From contig CALBNP010000063.1 in assembly GCA_937896505.1 (NCBI GenBank), forward strand, positions 28,888 to 92,887: a stretch of DNA of 64,000 bases. Reading direction: 5' to 3'. Numbering within the stretch: position 1 is the first letter of the stretch; the number at the start of each line of letters is the position of its first letter. Below the pieces are notes generated by a model. It was not told the origin of the DNA. It was given only the letters and a program-made list of their open reading frames with translations, and searched no databases. The DNA comes from an uncultured Bacteroidales bacterium. GTDB lineage: Bacteria; Bacteroidota; Bacteroidia; Bacteroidales; F082. Position numbers and translations under genes: made by a program. This document shows positions 17,044 to 26,503 of this stretch, piece by piece.

Positions 17044-17444
17044 AAATTGAGGAATTGTCAATAGGAATGGAATATCGCCTGAAAAAGAGCTTCAGCGATG
17101 AGGATGTCCAATCTTTTTCAAGAATGAGTTTGGATGATAATCCAATTCATGTTGATGAGGAATATGCGTCAAAGACAATTTTTGGAAAGAAGATCGTTCA
17201 TGGCTTTTTGACAGGTTCATTATTTAGTGCAATTATTGGCACAAAGATGCCTGGACATGGCTCTGTTTATCTTAAACAGGAAATGAATTTCCGCAAACCA
17301 GTATATCATGATGAAACTATAGAAGCTGTTGTTAAAGTATCAAATATTGTAAAAGAAAAGTCTTTGGTGTATTTAGATACATTTTGTGTCAATTCAAACG
17401 GTGAAGTGGTTATTGATGGGTACGCAATTATCAAATTGATATAG
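17040..17444 (+). CDS. MaoC-like (R)-specific enoyl-CoA hydratase (first of two)
   Basis: 134 residues, single hot-dog fold. The hydratase motif DDNPIHVDEEYA holds the catalytic Asp and His, and IVHGFLTGSLFSA is the second conserved block. Family members hydrate crotonyl-CoA or similar to (R)-3-hydroxyacyl-CoA. Coupled by ATGA to the preceding acyltransferase. I infer it supplies a 3-hydroxyacyl group for an amino sugar. A paralogue at 62421 has the same neighbour type. Confidence 0.8.
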   Translation: MKIEELSIGMEYRLKKSFSDEDVQSFSRMSLDDNPIHVDEEYASKTIFGKKIVHGFLTGSLFSAIIGTKMPGHGSVYLKQEMNFRKPVYHDETIEAVVKVSNIVKEKSLVYLDTFCVNSNGEVVIDGYAIIKLI

Positions 17445-17446
17445 AT

Positions 17447-17788
17447 ATGCGTTCAATCTCAGTTAATGGAATTTGGAAATTGCTTGGCGTGAATTTTGTT
17501 TACGCTTCAGTTTCCATCGCCACCAAATTCACATCGCTTCAGGAATTCTTAAGTTTAAAGTATTTTCTCGGTCTTGCGATTGTGGTTGCCATGCTTGGCA
17601 TCTACGCCATCATCTGGCAGCAAGTCCTCAAACGCATTGAGCTTACGACGGCTTATATGTTCAAAGGCACGAGCCTTATTTTCGTTCTGCTGTTTTCAGC
17701 GTTGATATTCAATGAAACCATAACGGTGTGGAACATCGTCGGCGCAAGCCTGATAGTGGGTGGAATAGTCTGGTTCGCAAAAGCGTGA
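17447..17788 (+). CDS. Small EamA/SMR-like membrane protein (first half of an ArnE/ArnF-like pair)
   Basis: 113 residues, four membrane helices. The pattern KRIELTTAYMFKGTSLIFVLLFSALIFNETIT is typical of half-size EamA proteins such as ArnE/ArnF that flip undecaprenyl-phosphate sugars. Its partner (19442) lies behind an inserted AlbA_2 gene. The last 78 bases (17711-17788) are repeated at 19360-19437. It fits the GtrB-like enzyme upstream, which would make the lipid-linked sugar to be flipped. Confidence 0.8.
   Translation: MRSISVNGIWKLLGVNFVYASVSIATKFTSLQEFLSLKYFLGLAIVVAMLGIYAIIWQQVLKRIELTTAYMFKGTSLIFVLLFSALIFNETITVWNIVGASLIVGGIVWFAKA
17711..17788 (+). repeat. Direct repeat copy 1: 3' end of the first EamA gene
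   Basis: 78 bases matching 19360-19437 with 10 substitutions and no gaps by eye (68/78). Codes NETITVWNIVGASLIVGGIV and the WFAKA end. Confidence 0.9.
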
Positions 17789-17819
17789 GGTGCGAATTTG
17801 AAAAAAGTTTATTTTTCGT

Positions 17820-19364
17820 ATGTTTGACGATCTGGAATTGAAAGAAATATTGCGTGATTTGTTGTCGAAGCCTTCTGAGACAGAAGTCGTTGAGTTTAAA
17901 CGTGCGGAAAATGGTTTCAGCGATAACGAGTTGGGCGAGTATTTCTCTGCATTGAGTAATGAGGCCAATCTGAAAGGTGTGCCTTCAGCTTGGCTGGTGT
18001 TCGGCATCGACAATGACACTCATGAAGTTAAAGGAACAAATTATAAGTCAAGTCGGACATCGCTTGATGGGATGAAAAAGAAAATTGCTGACCAAACCAC
18101 GAATCGCATTACTTTTTCAGAGATATATGAATTGTTTTACAGCTCAAAACGGGTTGTCATGTTTGAAATTCCTGCAGCATTGAGAGGCATTCCGACGGCG
18201 TTTAAAGGGCATTATTATGGTCGTGACGGCGAGTCGTTGGTCGCATTGAACATTCAGGAATTGGAAACGATACGAGACCAGCAGAATACGTCCGATTGGA
18301 GTTCTGAAGTTTGCAAAGGTGCCGCGGTTGATGATATTGACAGAGATGCCGTGGAATATTTTGTTGAGCACGGCATAGAATCGGGGCGTGTCCCGAAAAG
18401 TTGCAGAAAAGATACTGTTACCCATGTGTTGGAAAGCCTGAACCTTTTTGATGCTTCCGGCAATCTGAAAAAATCGGCCGTGCTTCTTTTCGGCAAGAAT
18501 CCGCTCAGATTTATTCCGGGTGTCAGGTTCCGTATCGGACGTTTTGGTGAGTCGGAGACAGAATTGATAACACAGGATGTCGTTGAAGGTGATGTGATTA
18601 GAATGGCCGACAGAGTGATTGAATTGCTCAAAATAAAATATCTCAACTCATTGATAAGTTATGAAGGCTTGCAACGGAAGGAAACGCTTGAAATTCCGGA
18701 AGAGGTGCTGAGAGAGTTGATATATAATGCTATAGTTCACAAGGATTATCGCGGTGTCGATATTCAGTTGCAGGTGTTTTCAGATAGAATCGTGTTGTGG
18801 AATGAAGGTGTTCTGCCTTCTGGTTATACAGTTGAAACGTTGTTGCAGCCGCATAAGTCACGCGCCCGTAACCAAAGCATGGCTGACGTTTTTTTCCGTG
18901 CCGGTTTCATTGAGACTTGGGGCAGAGGCATTGGCAGGGTGTGCGAGGTTATGGCGGCGAGCGGATTGGAGTCACCACAGTTCAATTGTGTTTGTGGAGG
19001 TGTCGAGGTCGTTGTTAAGCGTGAGGTTTCGGTGAAAAAGATTAATGGTCAGAAAACCTCGGAAAATGGTCAGAAAACCTCGGAAAATGGTCAGAAAACT
19101 TCGGAAAATGGTCAGAAAACCTATAGTTGGTTAGATGAAATCAGTCAGAAAGATGATCTGAAAAAAGACCAGAAAGATCTGTTGATTGCAATAATGAAGC
19201 AGATTGAAAATGACGACAGGGTCACGCAGAACATACTGGTTTCGGTTACAGGGAAGGTTCGTGCTACGGTTCAGAAATATTTGCAGTATCTTGTTGAAAA
19301 CGATTATATTGTCCGTGTCGGTCCTGACAAAGGCGGAAGGTGGCAAATCAATGATGAAAAATGA
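17820..19364 (+). CDS. AlbA_2 (Schlafen-type) / GHKL ATPase / winged-helix protein, copy 1
   Basis: 514 residues, COG2865-like. Residues ~10-130: AlbA_2 domain starting at EVVEFKRAENGF. Residues ~255-405: GHKL-type ATPase remnant with N-box LRELIYNAIVHKDY (~296-309), IVLWNEG and WGRGIGRV. Residues 410-435: GQKTSEN three times plus GQKTY, from a 21-bp tandem repeat. Residues ~445-514: winged helix ending VRVGPDKGGRWQIN. The stop codon (19362-19364) lies inside the right-hand EamA duplicate. No ATGA coupling to its neighbours. Genes of this class are often called RecG-like or transcriptional regulators by annotation pipelines; I know of no established function. Confidence 0.8.
   Translation: MFDDLELKEILRDLLSKPSETEVVEFKRAENGFSDNELGEYFSALSNEANLKGVPSAWLVFGIDNDTHEVKGTNYKSSRTSLDGMKKKIADQTTNRITFSEIYELFYSSKRVVMFEIPAALRGIPTAFKGHYYGRDGESLVALNIQELETIRDQQNTSDWSSEVCKGAAVDDIDRDAVEYFVEHGIESGRVPKSCRKDTVTHVLESLNLFDASGNLKKSAVLLFGKNPLRFIPGVRFRIGRFGESETELITQDVVEGDVIRMADRVIELLKIKYLNSLISYEGLQRKETLEIPEEVLRELIYNAIVHKDYRGVDIQLQVFSDRIVLWNEGVLPSGYTVETLLQPHKSRARNQSMADVFFRAGFIETWGRGIGRVCEVMAASGLESPQFNCVCGGVEVVVKREVSVKKINGQKTSENGQKTSENGQKTSENGQKTYSWLDEISQKDDLKKDQKDLLIAIMKQIENDDRVTQNILVSVTGKVRATVQKYLQYLVENDYIVRVGPDKGGRWQINDEK
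19047..19124 (+). repeat. 21-bp tandem repeat in the AlbA_2 linker (copy 1)
   Basis: Three complete 21-bp units (19047-19067, 19068-19088, 19089-19109) and a partial fourth to 19124; one substitution in the third. Codes GQKTSEN units in frame. Confidence 0.95.
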
Positions 19365-19437
19365 AACCATAACGCTTTGGAACATCATCGGCGCAAGTCT
19401 GATAGTGGGTAGAATCGTTTGGTTCGCGAAAGCATAA
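19360..19437 (+). pseudogene. Displaced 3' fragment of the EamA gene (direct repeat copy 2)
   Basis: Codes NETITLWNIIGASLIVGRIV then WFAKA and stop, the last 25 residues of the EamA protein at 17447. Begins at the stop codon of the AlbA_2 gene and ends 4 bases before the second EamA gene. About 13 percent divergent from the other copy, so it did not arise by a very recent simple duplication. Confidence 0.88.
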
Positions 19438-19441
19438 ATGA

Positions 19442-19774
19442 ATGTATTACATAGTTGTCATAACAAGCGTGTTCATTGCGGCTCTTTCGCAATTGCTTCT
19501 GAAAAGCAGTTCGAAGGACGAGCATGAGAATGTCATCCGTGAATACCTTAACTGGAAAGTGATTTGTGGTTACGGCATGATGGGCATATCTTTACTCATG
19601 AACATTTTTGCGATGAGCAAAGGCATACAAGTAAAAGAAGTCTCTATCATAGAATCATTGAGCTATCTGTTCGTCCCGTTTTTGTCGTACTTGGTTTTTA
19701 AGGAGAAACTCAGCTGGCAGAAAATGGGCGCAATAGGAGTGATAATGATTGGTGTGTTGGCGTTTTTCCAATGA
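19442..19774 (+). CDS. Small EamA/SMR-like membrane protein (second half of the pair)
   Basis: 110 residues with four membrane helices; SIIESLSYLFVPFLSYLVFKEKLSWQKMGAIGVIMIG is the EamA half-repeat end. Probably forms a heterodimer with the protein at 17447, as ArnE with ArnF, to flip a lipid-linked sugar. An alternative ATG at 19438 leads only to a short frame. Separated from its partner by the inserted AlbA_2 gene. Confidence 0.8.
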   Translation: MYYIVVITSVFIAALSQLLLKSSSKDEHENVIREYLNWKVICGYGMMGISLLMNIFAMSKGIQVKEVSIIESLSYLFVPFLSYLVFKEKLSWQKMGAIGVIMIGVLAFFQ

Positions 19775-19793
19775 AAAATGAAATTTGAATCTT

Positions 19794-20930
19794 ATGTATA
19801 TTCCTTTCAATAAGCCCTATCTCACGGGCAAGGAAGCCCATTACATGTACCAGGCGGTATATGATGGCAAGATTTCTGGCAATGGCGAGTTTACGAAAAG
19901 ATGCCAGAAGTATTTCGAAGAACGTTACGGCTTCAAGAAATGCCTGCTGACGACAAGTTGCACCGATGCGCTGGAGATGGCTTCTATCCTCTGTGATGTG
20001 AAACCTGGCGATGAGGTCATTGTGCCGAGTTACACGTTCGTGTCGTCGGCTTTGGCGTTTGTCAGGGCGGGAGCGAAAATCGTTTTTGCCGATAGCTGCA
20101 ACGACAATCCGAATATCGATGCCGATAAGATAGAGGAACTGATTACGCCTCGTACAAAGGTGATTGCTCCCGTCCATTACGCTGGTGCGGCATGCGACAT
20201 GGACAAGATTATGGAGATTGCCAACCGTCACAATATCCTTGTAGTTGAAGATGCTGCTCAGGCTATCGATTCCTATTTTATTTCGCCAAAGACGGGCGAG
20301 AAGAAAGCACTTGGAAGCATAGGACATTTCGGCTGTTTTTCGTTCCACGAGACCAAGAACATCATTTCTGGTGAAGGCGGAATGCTGACGATTAACGACG
20401 AGCGTTTCATCCGTCGTGCCGAAATCATTTGGGAAAAGGGTACGAACCGTGCAGAGTTTTTCCGTGGCGAGGTGAACAAATATGGTTGGGTTGATGTCGG
20501 TAGTTCGTTCCTTCCGAGTGAAGTTGTCGCAGCATTCTTGTGGGCTCAGATTGAGCATCTCGATATGATTCAGGAAAAACGCAAGATGTTATGGAATAAA
20601 TACTATGAATTGCTATCGCCAGCAGCTGCCCAAGGGAAGTTCGGTTTGCCTAATGTGCCTTCATACGCCACCAACAATGCCCACATGTTCTATCTGGTGT
20701 GCAATAGCCTCGAAGAACGTACGGCATTGATAAACAAACTGAAGGCAAACGATATTGGGGCCGTGTTCCATTATCTCAGTCTTCATAGCAGCCCATATTA
20801 CCAAGATAAGCACGATGGTCGCGACTTGCCGAACTGCGACCGCTTTGCCGATTGCTTGGTTCGCTTGCCGATGTTCTATGAACTGACTTTAGAAAATGTC
20901 GAAACAATTTGTAAAATAATAAACCAATGA
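19794..20930 (+). CDS. wecE: dTDP-4-amino-4,6-dideoxygalactose transaminase (WecE/RffA)
   Basis: 378 residues, DegT fold. It tracks WecE along its length: [53 protein letters not shown] with the PLP lysine, [34 protein letters not shown]. WecE aminates C4 of dTDP-4-keto-6-deoxyglucose to give dTDP-Fuc4N. The dTDP-sugar source (rmlA/rmlB) is not in the window. Start at the ATG 19794; a TTG at 19785 in frame is less likely. ATGA overlap with gmd. Confidence 0.9.
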   Translation: MYIPFNKPYLTGKEAHYMYQAVYDGKISGNGEFTKRCQKYFEERYGFKKCLLTTSCTDALEMASILCDVKPGDEVIVPSYTFVSSALAFVRAGAKIVFADSCNDNPNIDADKIEELITPRTKVIAPVHYAGAACDMDKIMEIANRHNILVVEDAAQAIDSYFISPKTGEKKALGSIGHFGCFSFHETKNIISGEGGMLTINDERFIRRAEIIWEKGTNRAEFFRGEVNKYGWVDVGSSFLPSEVVAAFLWAQIEHLDMIQEKRKMLWNKYYELLSPAAAQGKFGLPNVPSYATNNAHMFYLVCNSLEERTALINKLKANDIGAVFHYLSLHSSPYYQDKHDGRDLPNCDRFADCLVRLPMFYELTLENVETICKIINQ

Positions 20931-21991
20931 AAGTAGCACTCATCACTGGCATCACTGGACAAGACGGCAGTTTTCTTGCCGAATTCCTGCTGAAGAAAGG
21001 CTATCAGGTACATGGCTTGGTGCGTCGCTCATCGACCTTCAACCGTGGCAGGATTGAACACATCTATCTGGATGACGAAATCCGCGACATGAATGACAGC
21101 CTGATTTCGAAGGCTTTCCAACTGCACTATGGCGATATGACCGATTCGAGTTCGCTGGTGCGTATCTTGCAAATCGTCCAGCCTGACGAAATCTATAACC
21201 TTGCCGCGCAAAGCCATGTGAGGGTGAGCTTCGAGTGCCCAGAATATACGGCCGAAACCGATGCTACGGGTACCCTGCGGTTGCTTGAAGCCATCAAGAT
21301 ACTAGGCTTGGAAAAGAAGACGAAAGTGTATCAGGCATCCACTTCTGAGCTGTTCGGTATGGTGCAGGAAGTGCCTCAGCGTGAGACCACTCCTTTCTAT
21401 CCGCGTAGCCCGTATGGAGTTGCCAAGCTTTATGCCTATTGGATTATCAAGAACTATCGCGAAGCCTACGGTATCTTTGCGGTGAATGGCATCCTCTTCA
21501 ACCACGAGAGCGAGCGTCGAGGCGAGAACTTCGTCACCCGCAAGATAACGATGGCGGCGGCACGCATCGCACGGGGGTTGCAAGAGAAACTCTATTTGGG
21601 CAATCTCTCAGCCCTTCGCGACTGGGGCTATGCCAAGGATTATGTCGAGTGTATGTGGCTGATGCTGCAGCAGGAAAAGCCGGAAGATTTCGTGATAGCC
21701 ACAGGCTCGTACCATACGGTTAGGGAGTTCTGCACGCTGGCATTCCGCGAAGCAGGCATCGATTTGGCTTGGGAAGGCGAAGGCGTTGACGAGAAAGGTA
21801 TCGACAAGAAGACGGGCAGGGTGCTCGTGGAAGTCGATCCGAAATTCTTCAGGCCTACCGAAGTCGATCAGCTCTTGGGCGACCCGACAAAGGCTCGCAC
21901 GGTTTTAGGCTGGAATCCGCAAAAGACCAGTTTCGAGGATTTGGTGAAGATCATGGTGAAGCATGATTTGGAAATGTTGGAAAAGGAGTGA
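20927..21991 (+). CDS. gmd: GDP-mannose 4,6-dehydratase
   Basis: 354 residues. NADP-binding [29 protein letters not shown], the [15 protein letters not shown] catalytic Tyr-Lys block, [18 protein letters not shown] and [19 protein letters not shown] are all Gmd hallmarks. Makes GDP-4-keto-6-deoxymannose. No GDP-fucose synthase is present; a GDP-perosamine synthase-like gene lies at 49911, so perosamine is the more likely end product. Confidence 0.95.
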   Translation: MKVALITGITGQDGSFLAEFLLKKGYQVHGLVRRSSTFNRGRIEHIYLDDEIRDMNDSLISKAFQLHYGDMTDSSSLVRILQIVQPDEIYNLAAQSHVRVSFECPEYTAETDATGTLRLLEAIKILGLEKKTKVYQASTSELFGMVQEVPQRETTPFYPRSPYGVAKLYAYWIIKNYREAYGIFAVNGILFNHESERRGENFVTRKITMAAARIARGLQEKLYLGNLSALRDWGYAKDYVECMWLMLQQEKPEDFVIATGSYHTVREFCTLAFREAGIDLAWEGEGVDEKGIDKKTGRVLVEVDPKFFRPTEVDQLLGDPTKARTVLGWNPQKTSFEDLVKIMVKHDLEMLEKE

Positions 21992-21997
21992 TAGATT

Positions 21998-23104
21998 ATG
22001 GCAACGGCAATCACAGTGACTTCGCCACTTCTCCCCAATCTTGATGAGTTCAACTTACTTCTGAAAGAGATTTGGGACAGCAAGTGGATTACCAACAATG
22101 GCCATTTCCATCAACAATTGGAAAAGGCTTTGTGTGAATATCTTAAAGTTCCGTATGTTAGTGTGTTCACTAACGGAACCTTGCCATTGATAACTGCGTT
22201 GCAGGCGTTGAGAGTTACAGGGGAGGTTATAACAACCCCTTATAGTTTTGTGGCAACGACCCATTCGATATGGTGGAACGGAATAAAACCAGTGTTTGTT
22301 GACATTGACCCCGCAACGTGTAATCTTGATCCTGAAAAGATTGAGGCAGCGATAACGCCAAGAACGACAGCTATCATGCCCGTGCATTGCTATGGCAAGC
22401 CTTGCGATACGAAACGCATTCAGGAGATGGCCGACAGGTATGGCTTGAAGGTGATTTATGATGCGGCCCATGCTTTTGGCGTGGAAGTGAAAGGGAAGTC
22501 GATTCTTGAAGAAGGTGATATGTCAACATTGAGCTTCCATGCGACAAAGGTTTTTAATACGGTTGAAGGCGGTGCCTTGATTTGTCATGATGAGGCGACA
22601 AAACGCAGGATTGATGATTTGAAGAACTTCGGCTTTCATGGTGAGACCGAGGTGGTGGCTCCCGGTATCAACAGTAAGATGGACGAAATGCGTGCGGCAT
22701 ACGGTCTGTTGAATCTGAAACAGGTGGATGCGGCTATCGAAGCCCGTCACCAAGTGGCTATAAAATACCGTGAGGCATTGTGCAATATTGAAGGCATTTC
22801 CTTCTTTGACGATATGCCGGGCGTGCGTCATAACTATTCCTATTTCCCGATTTTCGTGGATGCGGAACAATATGGCATGACACGTGATGAATTGTATTTC
22901 AAGATGAAGGAAGACAATGTGTTGGGCCGTCGCTATTTCTATCCTTTGATTAGCACTTTTTCGACCTATCGTGGGTTGGAATCGGCAAGACCTGAAAACT
23001 TGCCGGTGGCGACTCGCATTGCTAATGAAGTGATCTGTCTGCCTATGCATCATGCTTTAAGTGAGGCAGATGTGGAAAAAGTAATTGAATTGATTGTGAG
23101 ATAA
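21998..23104 (+). CDS. DegT-family sugar aminotransferase (VioA/QdtB-like)
   Basis: 368 residues. SPLLPNLDEFNLLLKEIWDSKWITNNG is typical of the VioA/FdtB-like branch; the PLP lysine is in LSFHATKVFNTVEGG, and YDAAHAFGV is the ring-stacking block. Likely aminates a 4-keto or 3-keto dTDP-hexose; the exact position cannot be told from sequence alone. Starts 6 bases after gmd. Confidence 0.82.
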   Translation: MATAITVTSPLLPNLDEFNLLLKEIWDSKWITNNGHFHQQLEKALCEYLKVPYVSVFTNGTLPLITALQALRVTGEVITTPYSFVATTHSIWWNGIKPVFVDIDPATCNLDPEKIEAAITPRTTAIMPVHCYGKPCDTKRIQEMADRYGLKVIYDAAHAFGVEVKGKSILEEGDMSTLSFHATKVFNTVEGGALICHDEATKRRIDDLKNFGFHGETEVVAPGINSKMDEMRAAYGLLNLKQVDAAIEARHQVAIKYREALCNIEGISFFDDMPGVRHNYSYFPIFVDAEQYGMTRDELYFKMKEDNVLGRRYFYPLISTFSTYRGLESARPENLPVATRIANEVICLPMHHALSEADVEKVIELIVR

Positions 23105-23130
23105 GAATTGCTTGGATAAAACGCAATATA

Positions 23131-24682
23131 ATGAACGTCAAAGAGGTTTACAATCAATTGCTGAAATTGGATGAAAGCATCCAGATTGAGGTCAAGCAGG
23201 GCAGTGAGATAGGCCGCTCTGTCATGGAAACCATTTGTGCGTTCTCAAATGAGCCTGGCATTGTCGAGGGATACATCCTCTTGGGCATCAGCAAGGATTC
23301 AAATGGCAGCTATTATGTTTCAGGCGTTGACAATCCTGACAAAATCCAGATGAATCTTGCCACACAATGCAGTTCCGTTTTCAATCAGCCCATCCGTCCT
23401 TTAATCCATACTGAAATCGTCGAAGGTAAAGTCATTGTCTTGATTCATGTGCAGGAGTTGCCAGCCGCTCAAAAGCCGTTGTTCTTTTCGAGTCAGGGAC
23501 TCCCAAGAGGTGCTTGGCGACGAATAGGCTCCACCGATCAGAGATGCACGGAGGATGATTTGAAATTGTTTTACAATAGCAGCGATAGTTTTGAAACGGC
23601 TATTGTTCACGACACAACAGTCGATGATGTTGACGAAAATGCCATAAAAAGGTATAAGCAACTTAGGGCCAATGTCAATCCGATGGCGGAGGAACTTCAT
23701 TTCGATACAGAGGACTTGCTCATATCGTTAGGGTGTGCTAAGAAAATCAATGATGGATTTCGGCTGACTTATGCCGGCCTTCTTACTTTCGGATTGACTG
23801 CTTCGTTGAGACGAATTATGCCTGCCATTCGTATCGACTATATAAGAATCAATGGTAAAGAGTGGATTGAGGATCCTGTCAATAGATTTACCACTATTGA
23901 TATGCGAGGACCGCTCATGCTTTTAATCAATAGGATTTTCACAACGGTGACCGATGATTTGCCACATGGATTCATGCTTGAGGAAGGAAAACTGCAGGCG
24001 GCATCGTTAGGTTTGCCGAGCAGGGTGTTGCGTGAAGCGCTTGTCAATGCCATCATTCATAGGGCATATACCGTTCAATCACCGATACAGGTCATCAGAT
24101 ATTCCAACCGTATTGAAATCCGAAATCCAGGCTTCTCTTTAAAACCAGTGGAGCAGTTTTCGCAGCCGGGTTCTGAACTGAGAAATCCGTTCATCAGTTC
24201 CATTTTCCATGAGACCAATTTGGCCGAGACCAAGGGAAGCGGCATTTCTACCATTGGAAGGCTGATGAATGAAGTCGTGCTTTCAAAACCGAGGTTTGAA
24301 TCGTCAAGACAATCCAATTCTTTTACCACTACGATAATGCTTGAAGCCATTGATGATGCAACAAGCATTCTTCTTGCAGAAATGCTTTCGAGTGATACTG
24401 CCATGAAAAAAATCTGCAAAAGATATTGGTAGTCAGCGTTTAAATACTAAAAAAACTACCACGAAAACTACCACGAAAACTACCACGAAAACTACCACGA
24501 AAACCATTGATATTTTAGCAAAAATCATCAAGAATCCTTATATTACCGTCAGTAAGTTGGCTGAAATGTTTCAAATCAGTGATGAGGGTGTGCATTATCA
24601 CATCCGGAAGCTGACGAAGCAGGGCCGAATAGTAAGGATTGGCGGCAAAGGCGGCTATTGGAAAATCATTCAAAGCAAGTGA
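23131..24682 (+). pseudogene. AlbA_2 / GHKL ATPase / winged-helix gene, copy 2, frameshifted in A7
   Basis: The first frame (23131-24432) gives AlbA_2 (from IQIEVKQGSEIGRS), and a GHKL-like part with N-box LREALVNAIIHRAY, IEIRNPG and ETKGSGIST. It ends at TAG 24430-24432. A second frame continues directly with NTKKTTT repeats and a winged helix (VSKLAEMFQISDEGVHYHIRKL, then VRIGGKGGYWKI) to TGA 24680-24682. The frames join if one A is dropped from the run of seven at 24406-24412. Transcript slippage in the A run, a real mutation, or a read error would all explain it. Related to the genes at 17820 and 28991. No flanking duplicate was found. Confidence 0.75.
24452..24499 (+). repeat. 12-bp tandem repeat in the AlbA_2 linker (copy 2)
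   Basis: Four perfect units of AAAACTACCACG (24452-24463, 24464-24475, 24476-24487, 24488-24499). Codes KTTT units in the downstream frame. Confidence 0.95.
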
Positions 24683-24751
24683 TTGGCATAGTGCATGATG
24701 GATTGGAATATGAGAATGGATATCGAATTGTATAAATAAATAGTTGATTTT

Positions 24752-25531
24752 ATGAATAGAAGAGAATTGCAGATGCTTGACTTGTTAAAAGAATTAAAAC
24801 AAGTCTATGGCATATATGGGATTAAAGCTGAATTTGAGGCAGAAGGTGCTCGTATGGATGAACTTATTAGTTTGAGGGAACTGGTTCTCCGTGCAGATCT
24901 TGATTTTGTGATAAAGATTGGAGGATGCGAAGCGGTTCATGATATGAATCAATGTAAATTGTTGGGCGCGACAGGTGTTATGGCACCAATGATTGAAACT
25001 CCATTTGCTATAAGCAAATTCCAATCAGCGGCTGAGCGTGTGTATGGTGAGGAAATAAATACAGTTGAGTGGATAATAAATGCAGAAACTATAACATGCC
25101 TTGCAAATTATGATGCTATTCTTGAACAGAGTAAAGACTTTTTGCAAGCAGTGACTGTTGGACGTAGTGATTTGTCTGCATCTATGGGAATTAAAAGAAA
25201 TGAAATTGAGTCACAGATGGTTTATGAAACTACACGCGTTTTGGTCGAAAAATCAAAATTGTATGGTTTAAAAACGAATTTTGGTGGAAATATTGGAATT
25301 GAAAGTATTCCATTTATCCAAAAAATGAGCGATGTGGCCGATCGCTTTGAAACAAGAAAAGTAATTGTTCGTATGGATAATGATGCAGATAAGCTTAGAA
25401 AGAGTATCGAAAAGGCATTGAATTTTGAATTGCTTTATCTTTTGAATAAACGGGATTATTATGAACGTCTTTCATGTGAGGATGAAGCACGTATAGAAAG
25501 AATGCGGAAACAATTAGGAATGGCAAAATAA
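24752..25531 (+). CDS. HpcH/HpaI-like aldolase or citrate-lyase-family protein
   Basis: 259 residues. TIM-barrel features of the HpcH/HpaI group: LDFVIKIGGCEAVHDM, LGATGVMAPMIET (metal/substrate block), EWIINAETITC and AVTVGRSDLSASMG. Members cleave or form 2-keto-3-deoxy acids using pyruvate and a metal. Directly before a KDG-kinase-like gene (4 bases), which supports a 2-keto-3-deoxy-sugar acid as substrate. Nearest characterised relatives unclear. Confidence 0.7.
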   Translation: MNRRELQMLDLLKELKQVYGIYGIKAEFEAEGARMDELISLRELVLRADLDFVIKIGGCEAVHDMNQCKLLGATGVMAPMIETPFAISKFQSAAERVYGEEINTVEWIINAETITCLANYDAILEQSKDFLQAVTVGRSDLSASMGIKRNEIESQMVYETTRVLVEKSKLYGLKTNFGGNIGIESIPFIQKMSDVADRFETRKVIVRMDNDADKLRKSIEKALNFELLYLLNKRDYYERLSCEDEARIERMRKQLGMAK

Positions 25532-25535
25532 CAAT

Positions 25536-26501
25536 ATGTCAAGAATTGTAACTTTTGGAGAAATTATGCTCAAATTGTCAGCAGAAGAATACAGACGACT
25601 TGAGCAGACAAACCGACTTGGGGTTGAATTCTCAGGTGCTGAGGCAAATGTTGCTGTTTCGCTTTCAAGATTTGGAGCAGATGTGTGTTTTGTTACGAAA
25701 TTGCCTAAAAACGATTGGGGAGAATCAGCCATTACCTGCCTTAGGCAACATGGTGTAGATACACGTTTTATCTCAAGAGGAGGCGAAAGGATTGGAATTT
25801 ATTTTTCTGAAAAAGGCGCAAGTCAACGGCCTTCAAAAGTTCTATATGACAGAAAACATTCGTCAATAGCGGAGTCAAATCCTGTAGATTTTGATTGGGA
25901 ATTGATTTTTGAAGGTGTTAAATGGTTCCATTTTACTGGTATTACGCCAGCGCTGAGCAAAACAACAGCTTTGATATGTGAACAAGCATGTGTAGAAGCG
26001 AAAAAAAGAGGGATAACTATTAGTTGTGACCTTAATTATCGCTCAAAACTTTGGTCGTCAGAAGAAGCAAAACGGGAATTGACTAAATTGTGCGAATATG
26101 TTGATGTGTGTATTGCAAACGAAACGGATTCCATGGATGTTTTCGGATTGTCATCAGAAAAATTGAAGGATGTTTTTAGTTTTAAGTTTGTCTGCGTTAC
26201 ACAACGTGAATCTTATTCAGCAAGTGATAATGGTTGGTCAGCAATCATGTACACTAACAATGGTGTAATTAGAAGTCCAAAATACGACATCCATATAGTA
26301 GATAGAATAGGTGGTGGTGATTCTTTTGCAGCGGGACTTATTTATGGGTTGATTAATAATTGGGAAGAACAGCGTGCGCTGAATTTCGCAGTAGCAGCGA
26401 GTTGCCTCAAACAAACGATTGAAGGTGATTTTAATTTGGTAACAGTTTCAGAGGTTGAAGATCTTATGAACGGCAACTCTTCTGGAAGAATACAACGATA
26501 A
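25536..26501 (+). CDS. PfkB-family carbohydrate kinase (2-keto-3-deoxygluconate-kinase-like)
   Basis: 321 residues. Ribokinase fold: FGEIMLKLS start, GAEANVAVSLSRFG (substrate/lid), and DRIGGGDSFAAGLIYGL with the catalytic Asp. The EFSGAEANVA and RIGIYF blocks resemble KdgK. Probably phosphorylates a keto-deoxy sugar acid or its relative made by the preceding aldolase-like enzyme. Flanked by 4- and 2-base gaps in a tight four-gene set. Confidence 0.8.
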   Translation: MSRIVTFGEIMLKLSAEEYRRLEQTNRLGVEFSGAEANVAVSLSRFGADVCFVTKLPKNDWGESAITCLRQHGVDTRFISRGGERIGIYFSEKGASQRPSKVLYDRKHSSIAESNPVDFDWELIFEGVKWFHFTGITPALSKTTALICEQACVEAKKRGITISCDLNYRSKLWSSEEAKRELTKLCEYVDVCIANETDSMDVFGLSSEKLKDVFSFKFVCVTQRESYSASDNGWSAIMYTNNGVIRSPKYDIHIVDRIGGGDSFAAGLIYGLINNWEEQRALNFAVAASCLKQTIEGDFNLVTVSEVEDLMNGNSSGRIQR

Positions 26502-26503
26502 AA

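Larger units (their letters stand above)
17711..19437 (+). mobile_element. Proposed single-gene insertion (AlbA_2 gene between duplicated EamA ends)
   Basis: The AlbA_2 gene splits the two EamA halves, and the 78-base 3' end of EamA-1 occurs on both sides. The right copy is followed after 4 bases by EamA-2, as expected for the original junction. The left copy restores the EamA-1 frame. No transposase, integrase or terminal inverted repeats are visible. Mechanism unknown; inference from the duplication. Confidence 0.5.

Noticed and set aside
20927..21991. GDP-fucose pathway
   Set aside because: gmd is present but no GDP-fucose synthase (fcl) is seen; the per-like gene at 49911 makes perosamine more likely.
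23101..24751. Flanking gene duplicates around AlbA_2 copy 2
   Set aside because: Sequences before 23131 and after 24682 were compared with each other and with the neighbouring gene ends; only short chance-level similarity was seen.
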